Source of the DNA: CAVTQZ01 sp963737015
GTDB lineage: Bacteria; Actinomycetota; Acidimicrobiia; Acidimicrobiales; UBA8190
Length of the DNA stretch: 64,000 nt
NCBI GenBank assembly: GCA_963737015.1
Contig: CAVTQZ010000001.1
Span: 2,232,001-2,296,000, forward strand
Direction of reading: 5' to 3'
Shown here: one piece after another, positions 18,035-26,924 of the stretch
Layout: every line of letters begins with the position of its first letter
Position numbering within the stretch: the first letter of the stretch is position 1
Made by a program: the position numbers and the translations under genes
The notes under the pieces: generated by a model
What the model was told of the DNA's origin: nothing
Database searches by the model: none
What the model saw: the letters and a program-made list of their open reading frames with translations, nothing else

Positions 18035-18291
18035 GGGACCTCGAACACCTGGGCCATGTTGGCGCCGAGCAGTCCCGGGCCCAGCATTGGCCTTCGTTCC
18101 TCGTCAATGATGCGAAACGCCCGAACCGCAGCCTGCTTGTGCCATGGTCGAGACCGGTGCCCCTTCCAGGAGCCCTACACAAGTAGGCGCGAGAGCGGCC
18201 GTTGTCCGGAGGTCGGCCCACGAGATCTGTGGACGGGCCGTCCTGGATGCGCTGAGCTGGGAACCGACTGCGAAGGGCAGGGAGGAAAGCG

Positions 18292-19534
18292 TTGGAGGAG
18301 TCGGCCAGCTGGTCCTTCACGGGGGCCCGAGGTGCCGGGGCGACCCCGGCGGCTCAAGACGCCTCTTTCGTCGACGCGACGGCGCGTTTGAAGGCCGTCG
18401 CCCGCCGCTATTACCCGGTCGGCATCGGTGCGGCGTTTCTCCTCATGGTCGCAGCCTTCTTTCCGAGCACCTCCCCGCTGCTTCTCGGCGGTTCCTTCTT
18501 CAGTGCCCCGCGCACGCCGGGCGCGCCGGCCCTTCCGGGCAACTCTGCAGGGCCCGCCCCCACGGCCGAGCAGCCGCTCGTCGAGCGCGTCGTCACCGGG
18601 GAATTTCGGCTTCTCCGTGGCCCCGACCAACAACGCCGACTTCCCATCAGGGGCTGAGGCAGGCACCTTCGACGAGGAGACACCGGCCCCCTCGTCCTCG
18701 ACATCGCCTTCTGGTAGCGGTGGATCGGTCCCACCTTCAAGTGCATGTCCGGTAACCCTTCCGAGTACCTCCACAGCAGCGGACACACTTCTCGCCGAGG
18801 TGGCGTCGGTGTGCGACGACCTGCTCGGCACGAAGGGTTCAGGCACAGCGGGGGCCTCGGCCGACTGGGTATATCTGGGGCGCCTCACCCGCGTGCAAGG
18901 TGAGCTCGCCAACGGAACGACTGAGCGCTCGGGTACAGCCGTGGTGCTCGTCGGTCTCGATCCGGCGACGGCCGCGCTCTCGTCCCGGCAGCAGACGAGC
19001 TCACTGTCGAGCGCTCTTTCGTCGCTAATGGGCTCGGGGGCGCTCGTAGGGATCCTCGCCGTCGCAGACCCTGGCGCTTCGAACGCCCGTCCGGGCAAGC
19101 CGCCGTTGGACTTCGCCGATTTCGCGACGAAGATCTCCACGTCGTTCGGATCGGTACCGTTGATCGGGGTCGCCGCCCCGGTATCGGGCACCCCGGGACC
19201 CGGGTCCTCGAACTCGCAGGAAGCAACCGATGTCACAGAGGGGCTTGCATCTTTCGAGTCGCACCGTCTCCGAACGCAGTCGGTAGGGATCTGGTTGGGC
19301 AACGCTCCGAACGGGTGCATCGGATCCACGCCGATCTCTTCGGCCCTCGTCGCTGCCGCTGCATCGGGCGCTCGGGCCTCGGGCGTGTGGCGCGAGGTGC
19401 AATTCCTCGGAGCTGCTTCTGCCGGCACCACCGCTTGCGGAAGTGCTCCTTCGCTTTCCGCACAGGACAGGGCACTCTCGCTTCCGTGGGCTCTCACGGA
19501 GCTTTTGTCTGGTCAGTTTCAGCCGGCGCGATAG
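18292..19534 (+). CDS. Membrane-anchored extracellular protein of unknown function, frameshift near 18597-18600
   Basis: Translation probably starts at TTG 18292 after the ribosome binding site GGGAGGAAA. A hydrophobic helix (GIGAAFLLMVAAFF) follows at about residues 43-57, then a Pro/Ala/Gly tether. At the GGGG run 18597-18600 the frame shifts. The next frame carries GNFGFSVAPTNN, a Ser/Thr/Pro-rich stretch and a folded-looking C-terminal domain with Cys residues to the stop at 19534. I recognise no family. It ends 6 bases before the single-chain importer gene, so it is probably in the same operon. It parallels the anchored protein at 3491-4592 in the first importer unit, although the sequences are not obviously related. 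Confidence 0.7.
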
Positions 19535-19540
19535 ACCGAA

Positions 19541-22500
19541 ATGACCGAGGAGCCGGCGAAGTCGTCCGGTAGGAGAAGCCTTTACCCGGCGAGCCTCTCG
19601 GAACCCTTTGGAGCCCTGCGCTGGTGGCGTGGCGCAATCGACCGGTTCTATCTGTCAGGTTCACCGTCTCGGCGACAGGCGCTGACCGCCGGTCTCGTGG
19701 TCCTGGGGACTCTCGTCGTCTGGGGACTGGCTGCTCTTCTCCTTCCGGGTGGACTGCCCGTGGGCATATTCGTATACGGAGGGGTCCTCGGCGGTCTCAC
19801 GTCGTTGATCGCCATCGGTCTCGTCCTCATCTACCGCTCCGCGCGGATCATCAACTTCGCCCAGGCAGACATGGGCTCACTCGCTGCGGGGGTAGCGGTG
19901 ATGATGGTCATCGGGTGGCACCTGCCGTACTTCTTCGCGCTCGTGGTCGGGCTCGGTTGTGCGCTCGCGACAGGCGCTGCACTCGACGGAGTGATCAAAT
20001 GGCGTTTCCTTCGCGCCCCGCGACTCATCGTCACCCTCGTCACCCTGGGCTTCGCTCAGATCGTCGGCGCAGCTGAAATCGGTCTGCCCTCCGCCTTTAC
20101 GCACACCGGACCGCTCAAGACCTTCACCACTCCCTTCAACTTCCGGTTCCGGATCTCGCCGATCGTCTTCGACGGAAACGACGTAGTCGCTGTCATCGTC
20201 ATTCCGCTGGTGCTCATCGGGCTTTGGTGGTTCCTCGAGAGAACCGGGACCGGCACCGCTATAAGGGCAGCGGCTGACTCGGACGAACGCGCCCTGCTAC
20301 TCGGGATCCCAGTCGGGCGCTTGTCGCGCGTCACGTGGATGGTCGCAGGCGGGCTCTCGGGCATCGGGGCGATGCTCACGGCTCCCATACTCGGTCCCCA
20401 GATCGGAGTGAACGCCGGACCCGAGGTACTGCTCGCGCCTCTCGCCGCCGCGGCGGTGGCACGCTTCGAGAGCTTGACGGTCGCTTTCGTCGCCTCGGTC
20501 GCCATCGGAATCTTCCAACAGGCGGTCTTCTGGTCCTATCCCGAGTCGCACACGGTCGACGTCGCGATGTTCATCCTCGTTTGGGTGGCTCTGCTGTTGC
20601 AGCGCCGGCGAACGAGGCGTTCCGAGGACTCGGGGCTGGGCGGGTACGTAGCTCTTCGCGAGGTGAGGCCCGTCGCAGACATCGTCCGCAAGCTCCCCGA
20701 GGTACGCATAGGCAAATCCGCGTTGCTCGTCGCGCTCGCAGTCGGGGCGGTGCTCGTCCCCCTCGTGCTCTCGGGTCCGCAAGTGACGCTTCTCACCTAT
20801 ACCGCCATCTACGGGATCATCGCCGTCTCACTGGTGGCGCTCACGGGATGGGCGGGGCAGGTGAGCCTCGGGCAGTTCGCCTTCGTCGGCGTCGGCTCGG
20901 CGACCACCGCGGCGCTGCTCGTCCACGCGCACGCCGACTTCTTCCTTGCACTGCTCGCCTCTGCGGGCATCGGCGCCGCGACAGCCGTGGTCGTGGGCAT
21001 CCCGGCTCTTCGCATGCCGGGGCTCATGCTCGCGGTAGCGACCCTTGCGTTCGCGGTACCGGTGTCCACCTTCTTGCTCTCCTCGACCTACTTCCCGGCG
21101 TTGAACCCACCGAGCGTGAATTCCCCCGTGCTCCTCGGACATCTCTCGCTTTCCTCGATCACCGCGTTGTACGAGTTCTGCCTCGCCATCTTCTTCGTCT
21201 GTTATCTCGTGGCGCGCAACTTTCGGCGTCTGCGGAGCGGCCGAGCCGCGGTGGCTGTGCGCGACAACGAACGTGCGGCCGCGGCTTACGGGATCAGGCC
21301 CTGGGCACAGAAGTTGAGCGCCTTCGCCCTGTCCGGGGCGCTCGCGGGGATCGCCGGTGGCCTGTACGTAGTGAAGCAGGGATACATCGGCTTCTCCGGC
21401 TACAACCCCGAGCTCAGCGTCATCGTGTTCACGATGGTCGTAGTCGGTGGTCTTGGTTCTCTACCGGGTGCGCTCCTCGGGGCGTTCTACGTCGCCGGAA
21501 CCCAGTACTTCATCAAGAACGGGGCGGGAGAGCTGCTCGCGACCGGGGCAGGGCTGTTGTTTCTTCTCATGTTCGTCCCCGGGGGCCTCGGTGAGCTCTT
21601 GTTCACCTTGCGCGACCGCATTCTTCGCACGATCGTCAGGTCCAAAGGGCTGCAAGTGCCGGGGCTCACGACGAGAGGCGCAGCGGGAGGAGAGAATTCG
21701 CTCCTCGAGCACCCGGAGTCTCTTGTCGCCGCCGCGAAGGTGGACGGACCACCGCAAGCGTCGACCTTCTCATGCGAGGGAATCGACGCCGGCTACGGGA
21801 CGGTGCAGGTTCTGTTCGGGGTGGACCTCGCCGTCGCAAAGGGGGAGATCCTCGGGCTCCTCGGGACGAACGGCGCGGGTAAGTCCACGGTGCTGCGCGT
21901 CCTGTCGGGCCTCATGCCTGCAGGCAACGGGCGCGTCGTGCACGAGGGCGAGGAGATCACGCGCCTCGACCCGGTCGCACGGGTCGCCAGAGGTCTGGCG
22001 ATGGTCCCCGGTGGCCGGGGTGTGTTCCCCTCGTTGACGGTCGCGGAGAACCTCCGCATGGGTGGATGGACGATCCGCAAGGATCCGACGAGACTCGGAG
22101 ATGAGACAAGCCGGGTCCTAAGGCTTTTTCCTCAGCTCGAAAAGCGTCTGTCGACCCGCGGGGGCGAGCTCTCCGGCGGTGAGCAGCAGATGCTCACCCT
22201 TGCGCAAGCGTTGCTCTGCAGACCGAAGATCCTCCTGATCGACGAACTCTCGCTGGGGCTCGCGCCGTCGGTCGTCTCGGAGCTCCTAGCCGTCATCCGC
22301 AGGCTCGCGCAAGAGGGGACGACGGTCGTAGTCGTGGAACAGTCGCTGAACGTCGCGGCGACGTTGTCGATGAGGTCGATCTTCCTCGAACGCGGGCGCG
22401 TCAGGTTCTCAGGCCATACCTCGCAGCTCGTGGACAGTCCCGAATTCGCCCGGTCCGTCTTCCTCGGACCGAGCCTCGGCACAGGAGAACCGGCACAGGC

Positions 22501-23341
22501 AAAGTTCTCCGCCGCGGGGCGCGTGTCAGTCGGTGAGGACGGGAGGTCCGGTGACCTCTCCGTCAGGCTCGAGACGCGCGACATCCGGCTCACCTACGGA
22601 GGCGTCGCCGCTCTCGCAGGTGTGAGCATGGTGGCTCGGGCTGGCGAGATCTTAGGCGTGATCGGCGCGAACGGAGCGGGAAAGACCACTCTGTTCGACG
22701 TCTGCTCGGGGTTCGCCACCCCTGATGCAGGCCGCGTCCTGCTCGAAGGCGCCGACGTCACCGATATCGCCGCTTCGGACCGCTCGATGCTCGGTCTCGG
22801 GCGTATCTTCCAGGACGCCCGGATCTTTCCGTCGCTCACCGTCGCCGAGGCTCTCGCGGTCGCCTTCGACCGCCACGTGTCCGTTCGGGACCCCCTGGCG
22901 AACACGCTCGGCCTCGGAGCAGCGCTCGACGCACAGCACGAAGCTCATGACCGGGTGGAGGAGTTGCTCGAGACGATGGGCCTGACCTCCTACCGCGACA
23001 GCTTCATCTCCGAGCTCTCGACCGGAACGCGCCGGATCGTGGAGATTGCCGGCGTGATGGCTCATGGACCGCGCGTCTTGTTGCTCGACGAGCCGTCGTC
23101 CGGAATAGCCCAACGCGAATCCGAAGCACTCGGAGAGCTCCTGATGTCGCTTCGCGACTCCACCGGAGCCACCTTCGTGATCATCGAGCACGACGTGCCG
23201 CTCGTCGCGTCCCTGGCCGACCATCTCGTGTGCATGCACCTGGGAGAGGTGTTGGCCGAGGGTCAACCCGCAGAAGTGCTCGAATCCGAGGACGTGATAG
23301 CTGCGTACCTCGGAACGGACGCGGTCCTGAGCGCGCGCTAG
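19541..23341 (+). CDS. Single-chain LivH-LivM-LivF-LivG ABC importer
   Basis: One 1266-residue chain carries all four core parts of a branched-chain-amino-acid type importer. Order: LivH-like permease (IYRSARIINFAQADMGSLAA; RAAADSDERALLLGIPVGRL), LivM-like permease (LTGWAGQVSLGQFAFVGVG; AVRDNERAAAAYGIRPWAQK), LivF-like ATPase (Walker A GTNGAGKS near 774; LSGGEQQ near 876) and LivG-like ATPase (Walker A GANGAGKT near 1041; LSTGTRR near 1157; LLLDEPSSG). There is no interruption, so this is a genuine fusion. The usual arrangement is four separate genes; the unit at 4589-8788 shows the half-way state of two fusions. The binding protein at 16304-18034 is the likely partner. Substrate unknown. Its stop overlaps the convergent ferritin-like gene by 4 bases. 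Confidence 0.93.
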   Translation: MTEEPAKSSGRRSLYPASLSEPFGALRWWRGAIDRFYLSGSPSRRQALTAGLVVLGTLVVWGLAALLLPGGLPVGIFVYGGVLGGLTSLIAIGLVLIYRSARIINFAQADMGSLAAGVAVMMVIGWHLPYFFALVVGLGCALATGAALDGVIKWRFLRAPRLIVTLVTLGFAQIVGAAEIGLPSAFTHTGPLKTFTTPFNFRFRISPIVFDGNDVVAVIVIPLVLIGLWWFLERTGTGTAIRAAADSDERALLLGIPVGRLSRVTWMVAGGLSGIGAMLTAPILGPQIGVNAGPEVLLAPLAAAAVARFESLTVAFVASVAIGIFQQAVFWSYPESHTVDVAMFILVWVALLLQRRRTRRSEDSGLGGYVALREVRPVADIVRKLPEVRIGKSALLVALAVGAVLVPLVLSGPQVTLLTYTAIYGIIAVSLVALTGWAGQVSLGQFAFVGVGSATTAALLVHAHADFFLALLASAGIGAATAVVVGIPALRMPGLMLAVATLAFAVPVSTFLLSSTYFPALNPPSVNSPVLLGHLSLSSITALYEFCLAIFFVCYLVARNFRRLRSGRAAVAVRDNERAAAAYGIRPWAQKLSAFALSGALAGIAGGLYVVKQGYIGFSGYNPELSVIVFTMVVVGGLGSLPGALLGAFYVAGTQYFIKNGAGELLATGAGLLFLLMFVPGGLGELLFTLRDRILRTIVRSKGLQVPGLTTRGAAGGENSLLEHPESLVAAAKVDGPPQASTFSCEGIDAGYGTVQVLFGVDLAVAKGEILGLLGTNGAGKSTVLRVLSGLMPAGNGRVVHEGEEITRLDPVARVARGLAMVPGGRGVFPSLTVAENLRMGGWTIRKDPTRLGDETSRVLRLFPQLEKRLSTRGGELSGGEQQMLTLAQALLCRPKILLIDELSLGLAPSVVSELLAVIRRLAQEGTTVVVVEQSLNVAATLSMRSIFLERGRVRFSGHTSQLVDSPEFARSVFLGPSLGTGEPAQAKFSAAGRVSVGEDGRSGDLSVRLETRDIRLTYGGVAALAGVSMVARAGEILGVIGANGAGKTTLFDVCSGFATPDAGRVLLEGADVTDIAASDRSMLGLGRIFQDARIFPSLTVAEALAVAFDRHVSVRDPLANTLGLGAALDAQHEAHDRVEELLETMGLTSYRDSFISELSTGTRRIVEIAGVMAHGPRVLLLDEPSSGIAQRESEALGELLMSLRDSTGATFVIIEHDVPLVASLADHLVCMHLGEVLAEGQPAEVLESEDVIAAYLGTDAVLSAR

Positions 23342-24045
23342 GCGGCTGACTCACTCTCCCGTGGCGAGACGAACGGGTCGATGCGAGCCACCACCCCGAA
23401 CGGGTCGAGGCGCTCGAGAGTGCTGAGCGGGCCGACTCCGATCAGGTGCAAGCGCCTGGCGTAGCCGCCCGCGACGCCACCGAGTAGCTCGTGGATTCGA
23501 CCGAGACGAAGGAAAGCTCCGAACGAAGGTCCCGAGGGCGGACCACTCGACGCCATACGGATCAGCATGACGCGGGCCGCCCGCGCAGCGCGCCGAACTC
23601 CGTCGGGGTACCTGGCCATGAGGGCCCGGACCTCGGCGGCCGCTCTCGCCTCGTGACCGATCTCGTCTTCGATGACGGTGTCGATGAAAGCTGCCGTGTC
23701 GGGGTCCGCCACGCGCCGCAGCCATGAGAGAAGGTCGGCGGCGATCCCCTCGCCGAGGAGGGAGACCACCGCGTGGGCCACCTCGTCACTTTCGGGGGGA
23801 AGGTCATGGAAGTGATCGAGCGACGCCCGGAAAGGACGCATCGCCCGTTCGGGATCGGCGCCGAGCGCGCTCAGCCGCCGAACGAAGCCTTTGTGGTGCC
23901 GGAGCTCCTCCGCTGCGATGTTGCGCCAGGTCTTCCTCTCTGTTTCGTCGCTAGCCTGCTGTGCGAATTCATTCGCTTTGTCGTAGGCCTTTTGCTCGCC
24001 GTAGGCGACGGCCCCGAGGACCTGGACAAGAGCTGTGCGAGCCAT
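23338..24045 (-). CDS. Ferritin-like diiron protein
   Basis: The 235-residue helical protein has the ferritin-like pattern of paired acidic/His motifs: EELRHH at about residues 46-51 and EDEIGHEA near 133-140, with further Glu at the expected places (GEGIAAD). This fits a four-helix bundle with a two-metal site. The C-terminal quarter (DPFGVVARIDPFV) is outside the bundle. Function is not certain; iron storage, oxidase or hydroxylase (MiaE-like) roles are all possible. The start ATG at 24045 lies 3 bases after the stop of the AIM24-like gene, so the two are co-transcribed. The longer open frame upstream is only the antiphase of that gene. Confidence 0.75.
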   Translation of the reverse strand: MARTALVQVLGAVAYGEQKAYDKANEFAQQASDETERKTWRNIAAEELRHHKGFVRRLSALGADPERAMRPFRASLDHFHDLPPESDEVAHAVVSLLGEGIAADLLSWLRRVADPDTAAFIDTVIEDEIGHEARAAAEVRALMARYPDGVRRAARAARVMLIRMASSGPPSGPSFGAFLRLGRIHELLGGVAGGYARRLHLIGVGPLSTLERLDPFGVVARIDPFVSPRESESAA

Positions 24046-24047
24046 CG

Positions 24048-24809
24048 TCAGCGCCCCAGCACGTTCCCGAGCACGCCCCCGACCACTCCTCCGCCCAGTG
24101 CTTCTCGTCGGTCTTCTCCACCGATGTACTCGGACAGAGCGTGTGCAAGCACCGGTAGCGGCATGCTCTGCAACCAGATCGTGCCGGGGCCTGTGAGCGT
24201 GACTAGGTGATGCCCGTCGGAACCGAAGTAACGGTTGGCGATTCCAGGGACGCGTATAACGGCGAATGAGACCGTGTCGTCGAACATCCCGACGTGACCA
24301 GGATGGACGAGCAAGGACTGACCTTCGGCGAGGTCGTAGTTGGCTATTTCGCCCGATAGCTCGATCCAAGCTTGTCCCTGGCCCTCGAGCTTCTGGAGTA
24401 CGAACCCTTCGCCACCCCACAGCCCACCGCGAAAGGTCTGCTGCAGGCAGACCGACGGGGTGATCCCCGGCGTGCCGCAGAGCCAGCCGTGACGATGCAC
24501 CACATATCCGTGTCCGGGCCCGATCTCTATCGGGAAGATCCGCCCGGGGAGTTTGCTGGCGAAGGTCACCATTCCCTGGCCCCCCTGCGCTTCGTAGCGC
24601 GTGAGGAAGAGACCACCGCCGCCGGCGATCCGCTTGAGGCCTGCCATCAACCCCCCGCCCCCGCCGGTGTTGGTCGTCTGGGACATCTGCACGTTGGCGC
24701 TCATCCACGAGAGGTCCCCGTGGGTCGAAACGAGCACTTCCCCAGGCTCGAGGAACATCTCGAGCAACGGCATCGTCGTGCCTTTTATGTTTGCCTGCAT
24801 TCCGGCCAC
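24048..24809 (-). CDS. AIM24/TIGR00266-like protein
   Basis: The protein (250 or 253 residues) has the beta-rich AIM24 fold signature: TMPLLEMFLEPGEVLVSTHG, GGGLFLTRYEAQGGQGMVTF, LPGRIFPIEIGPG and GEGFVLQKLEGQGQAWIELS. It ends in a Gly-rich tail (GGGVVGGVLGNVLGR). The family includes bacterial TIGR00266 proteins and mitochondrial AIM24; its biochemical role is not established. Met at 24809 or three codons later at 24800 could start it. It is first in a two-gene unit with the ferritin-like protein. Confidence 0.85.
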   Translation of the reverse strand: MAGMQANIKGTTMPLLEMFLEPGEVLVSTHGDLSWMSANVQMSQTTNTGGGGGLMAGLKRIAGGGGLFLTRYEAQGGQGMVTFASKLPGRIFPIEIGPGHGYVVHRHGWLCGTPGITPSVCLQQTFRGGLWGGEGFVLQKLEGQGQAWIELSGEIANYDLAEGQSLLVHPGHVGMFDDTVSFAVIRVPGIANRYFGSDGHHLVTLTGPGTIWLQSMPLPVLAHALSEYIGGEDRREALGGGVVGGVLGNVLGR

Positions 24810-24978
24810 CCCCTCTGGCCCCAGCTTTTGTCCGCCCCTGACCGGCGGGTATACACCGAGACTCGTGCAAGAGTCTGCCGCGCGGGGCGGGTGAATGCTT
24901 GGTTCCGAGGACTTCTATCGCCGCGGTAGCGTTTGTTCCTGGCCGGGTCGCGGCCCCTATGACGATCGCCCTCGGTGA

Positions 24979-26898
24979 ATGCGCATGCTCCTAGACAACA
25001 TCCACGGGCCGGCTGACCTCCGGCTGCTCTCGCAGTCGCAGCTCGCGCAGCTCGCGGCGGAGATACGCGCATGCATCGTGGAAACGGTCACGACGAACGG
25101 CGGACATCTCGGCTCCGATCTCGGTGTGGTCGAGCTGACGCTCGCGCTCCATCGGGTGTTCGACTCGCCGAAGGACGTCATCGTGTGGGACACGGGTCAT
25201 CAGGCCTATCCGCACAAGCTCGTGACAGGGCGTCAGTCCGGGTTCAACACGCTGCGGCAGGCGGGTGGGATGTCGGGCTATCCCTCCAGGGAAGAGTCCG
25301 AGCACGACTGGGTGGAGAACAGTCACGCCTCCACCGCTCTCAGCTACGCGCACGGGCTTGCGTGCGGGTTCCGGCTTCGTCACGAGCAGGATCGGCGGGT
25401 CATAGCCGTCGTCGGGGACGGGGCGCTCACCGGCGGAATGGCCTACGAGGCGTTGAACAACCTCGGGCATTCGAGGTGCCCGGTCATCGTCATCTTGAAC
25501 GACAACGGTTTCTCGTATGCCCCGACGATCTCTCGGTTGTCGTCCGGCATCACATACCTGCGGCTGAACCCCTCCTACGTGCACGCGCGCGAACGCGCAA
25601 GGCGGCTGCTGCACGCGATCCCGGGCCTGGGTGGTCGTCTCGCATACCGGAGCATGCACGGCCTCACGAGCGCCGTACGCGAGATCGTCACACCTCACCG
25701 GTTCTTCGAGGCCCTCGGCGTGCGGTACGCGGGGCCGATCGACGGACACGACATCGCGGGGATGGAGCAGGCTTTCGCCAACGCGGCCACGTGGCACGGC
25801 CCGATCGTGGTGCACGTGCTCACGCAGAAAGGGCGCGGTTACGCGCCAGCTGAGGACGACGAGCTGCAGCGGCTTCACGACTTCAAGGTCGAGGCGCCTC
25901 GGCCGATCGCAGGAGAAGGTGCAGGCCCGGGCGGCGTCACAGGCCTTTCGTACCTCGAAGCCTTCACGACCGCCGTCTTGGAACAGGCGGAGCGGCGCCC
26001 CGAGCTCGTAGCCATCACGGCGGCCATGCCGGGACCTACCGGGCTCATCCCGTTCCAGGGGGCTCATCCAGACCGCTTCTTCGACGTGGGGATCGCCGAG
26101 CAGCATGCGGTCACCGCGGCCGCGGGGATGGCGATGGCGGGCCTGCGCCCGGTCTTCGCCGTGTACTCGACGTTCTTCTCCCGCGCGTTCGATCAGGCGA
26201 ACCTCGACGTGGCCCTTCACCGCCTGCCCGTCGTGTTCGCCATCCAGAGCGCCGGCATCACCGGTCCCAACGGTCCGAGCCACCACGGCACCCTCGACCT
26301 GTGTCAGGGACTCTCGATCCCGGGCATGACGGTCTTCGCGCCCTCGTCGGCGTCGGAGGTATCCGTCATGTTGGATACGGCGCTGTCACTGGAGGGACCG
26401 TCGATGATCCGGTTCCCGAACACCACTTCGAGGGTCACCGCGAGCGCCTCGACCGGGAGTGGGCTGTCCGCGCGGCTCGTGCGCCGCGGAGACGGGGCCG
26501 TGTGCATGCTCGCGGTCGGAAAGATGCTCGAAGCCGTCGAAGAGGCGGCAGGCAAGCTCGAAGCCGACGGCATCGACGCCACCGTTTGGGACGTGCGGGT
26601 CGTTTCGCCGCCGGACCGGGAAATGCTCGCAGACGCGTCTGCCCACGGACTCGTGGTGACCGTGGAGGACGGCATACGTGTCGGGGGCGCGGGGAGCTTC
26701 CTGATCGACGCGATGCGCGGCCTCGACCCGTCCGAGACGACGCGGCCACCGGTGCGCGTCATCGGGATCCCCCGCGAGTACGTACCGCACGGCAAGCCCG
26801 ATCAGATACACGCCGACCTGGGTCTCGACGGCCCGGGGATCGCCGCCGCCGTGACCTCTGCACTCCTCTCCGAAAGGGAGCGCCTCCAGGCGACCTGA
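24979..26898 (+). CDS. dxs: 1-deoxy-D-xylulose-5-phosphate synthase
   Basis: Dxs condenses pyruvate and glyceraldehyde 3-phosphate in a thiamine-diphosphate reaction, the entry step of the MEP isoprenoid pathway. The 639-residue chain has the expected parts: GGHLGSDLGVVELTLALHRV, WDTGHQAYPHK, the diphosphate-binding GDGALTGGMAYEALNN with ILNDNGFSYAPT, then the pyrimidine domain (FDVGIAEQHAVTAAAGMAM) and the transketolase C-terminal domain. Length is normal. ATG codons at 24979 and 24985 both fit. No other MEP gene is adjacent. It is followed directly by a KstR-like operator and the FadD19-like gene. Confidence 0.96.
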   Translation: MRMLLDNIHGPADLRLLSQSQLAQLAAEIRACIVETVTTNGGHLGSDLGVVELTLALHRVFDSPKDVIVWDTGHQAYPHKLVTGRQSGFNTLRQAGGMSGYPSREESEHDWVENSHASTALSYAHGLACGFRLRHEQDRRVIAVVGDGALTGGMAYEALNNLGHSRCPVIVILNDNGFSYAPTISRLSSGITYLRLNPSYVHARERARRLLHAIPGLGGRLAYRSMHGLTSAVREIVTPHRFFEALGVRYAGPIDGHDIAGMEQAFANAATWHGPIVVHVLTQKGRGYAPAEDDELQRLHDFKVEAPRPIAGEGAGPGGVTGLSYLEAFTTAVLEQAERRPELVAITAAMPGPTGLIPFQGAHPDRFFDVGIAEQHAVTAAAGMAMAGLRPVFAVYSTFFSRAFDQANLDVALHRLPVVFAIQSAGITGPNGPSHHGTLDLCQGLSIPGMTVFAPSSASEVSVMLDTALSLEGPSMIRFPNTTSRVTASASTGSGLSARLVRRGDGAVCMLAVGKMLEAVEEAAGKLEADGIDATVWDVRVVSPPDREMLADASAHGLVVTVEDGIRVGGAGSFLIDAMRGLDPSETTRPPVRVIGIPREYVPHGKPDQIHADLGLDGPGIAAAVTSALLSERERLQAT

Positions 26899-26899
26899 C

Positions 26900-26913
26900 C
26901 GGAACTTGTTCTA
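26900..26913. promoter_or_regulatory. KstR-like operator (one mismatch)
   Basis: CGGAACTTGTTCTA matches TNNAACNNGTTNNA except at the first base. It lies between the dxs stop and the GTG start of the FadD19-like ligase at 26925, where a repressor would block transcription or initiation. Confidence 0.55.
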
Positions 26914-26924
26914 GTTTGTGCCCG

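Noticed and set aside
17057..18391. Long plus-strand open frame opposite the second binding protein
   Set aside because: Composition is charged and irregular and the minus strand has the clear gene.
26301..26924. Extended start of the FadD19-like protein
   Set aside because: The open frame upstream of 26925 overlaps dxs in another phase and is Arg-rich; homology starts at VEYNLADLF.
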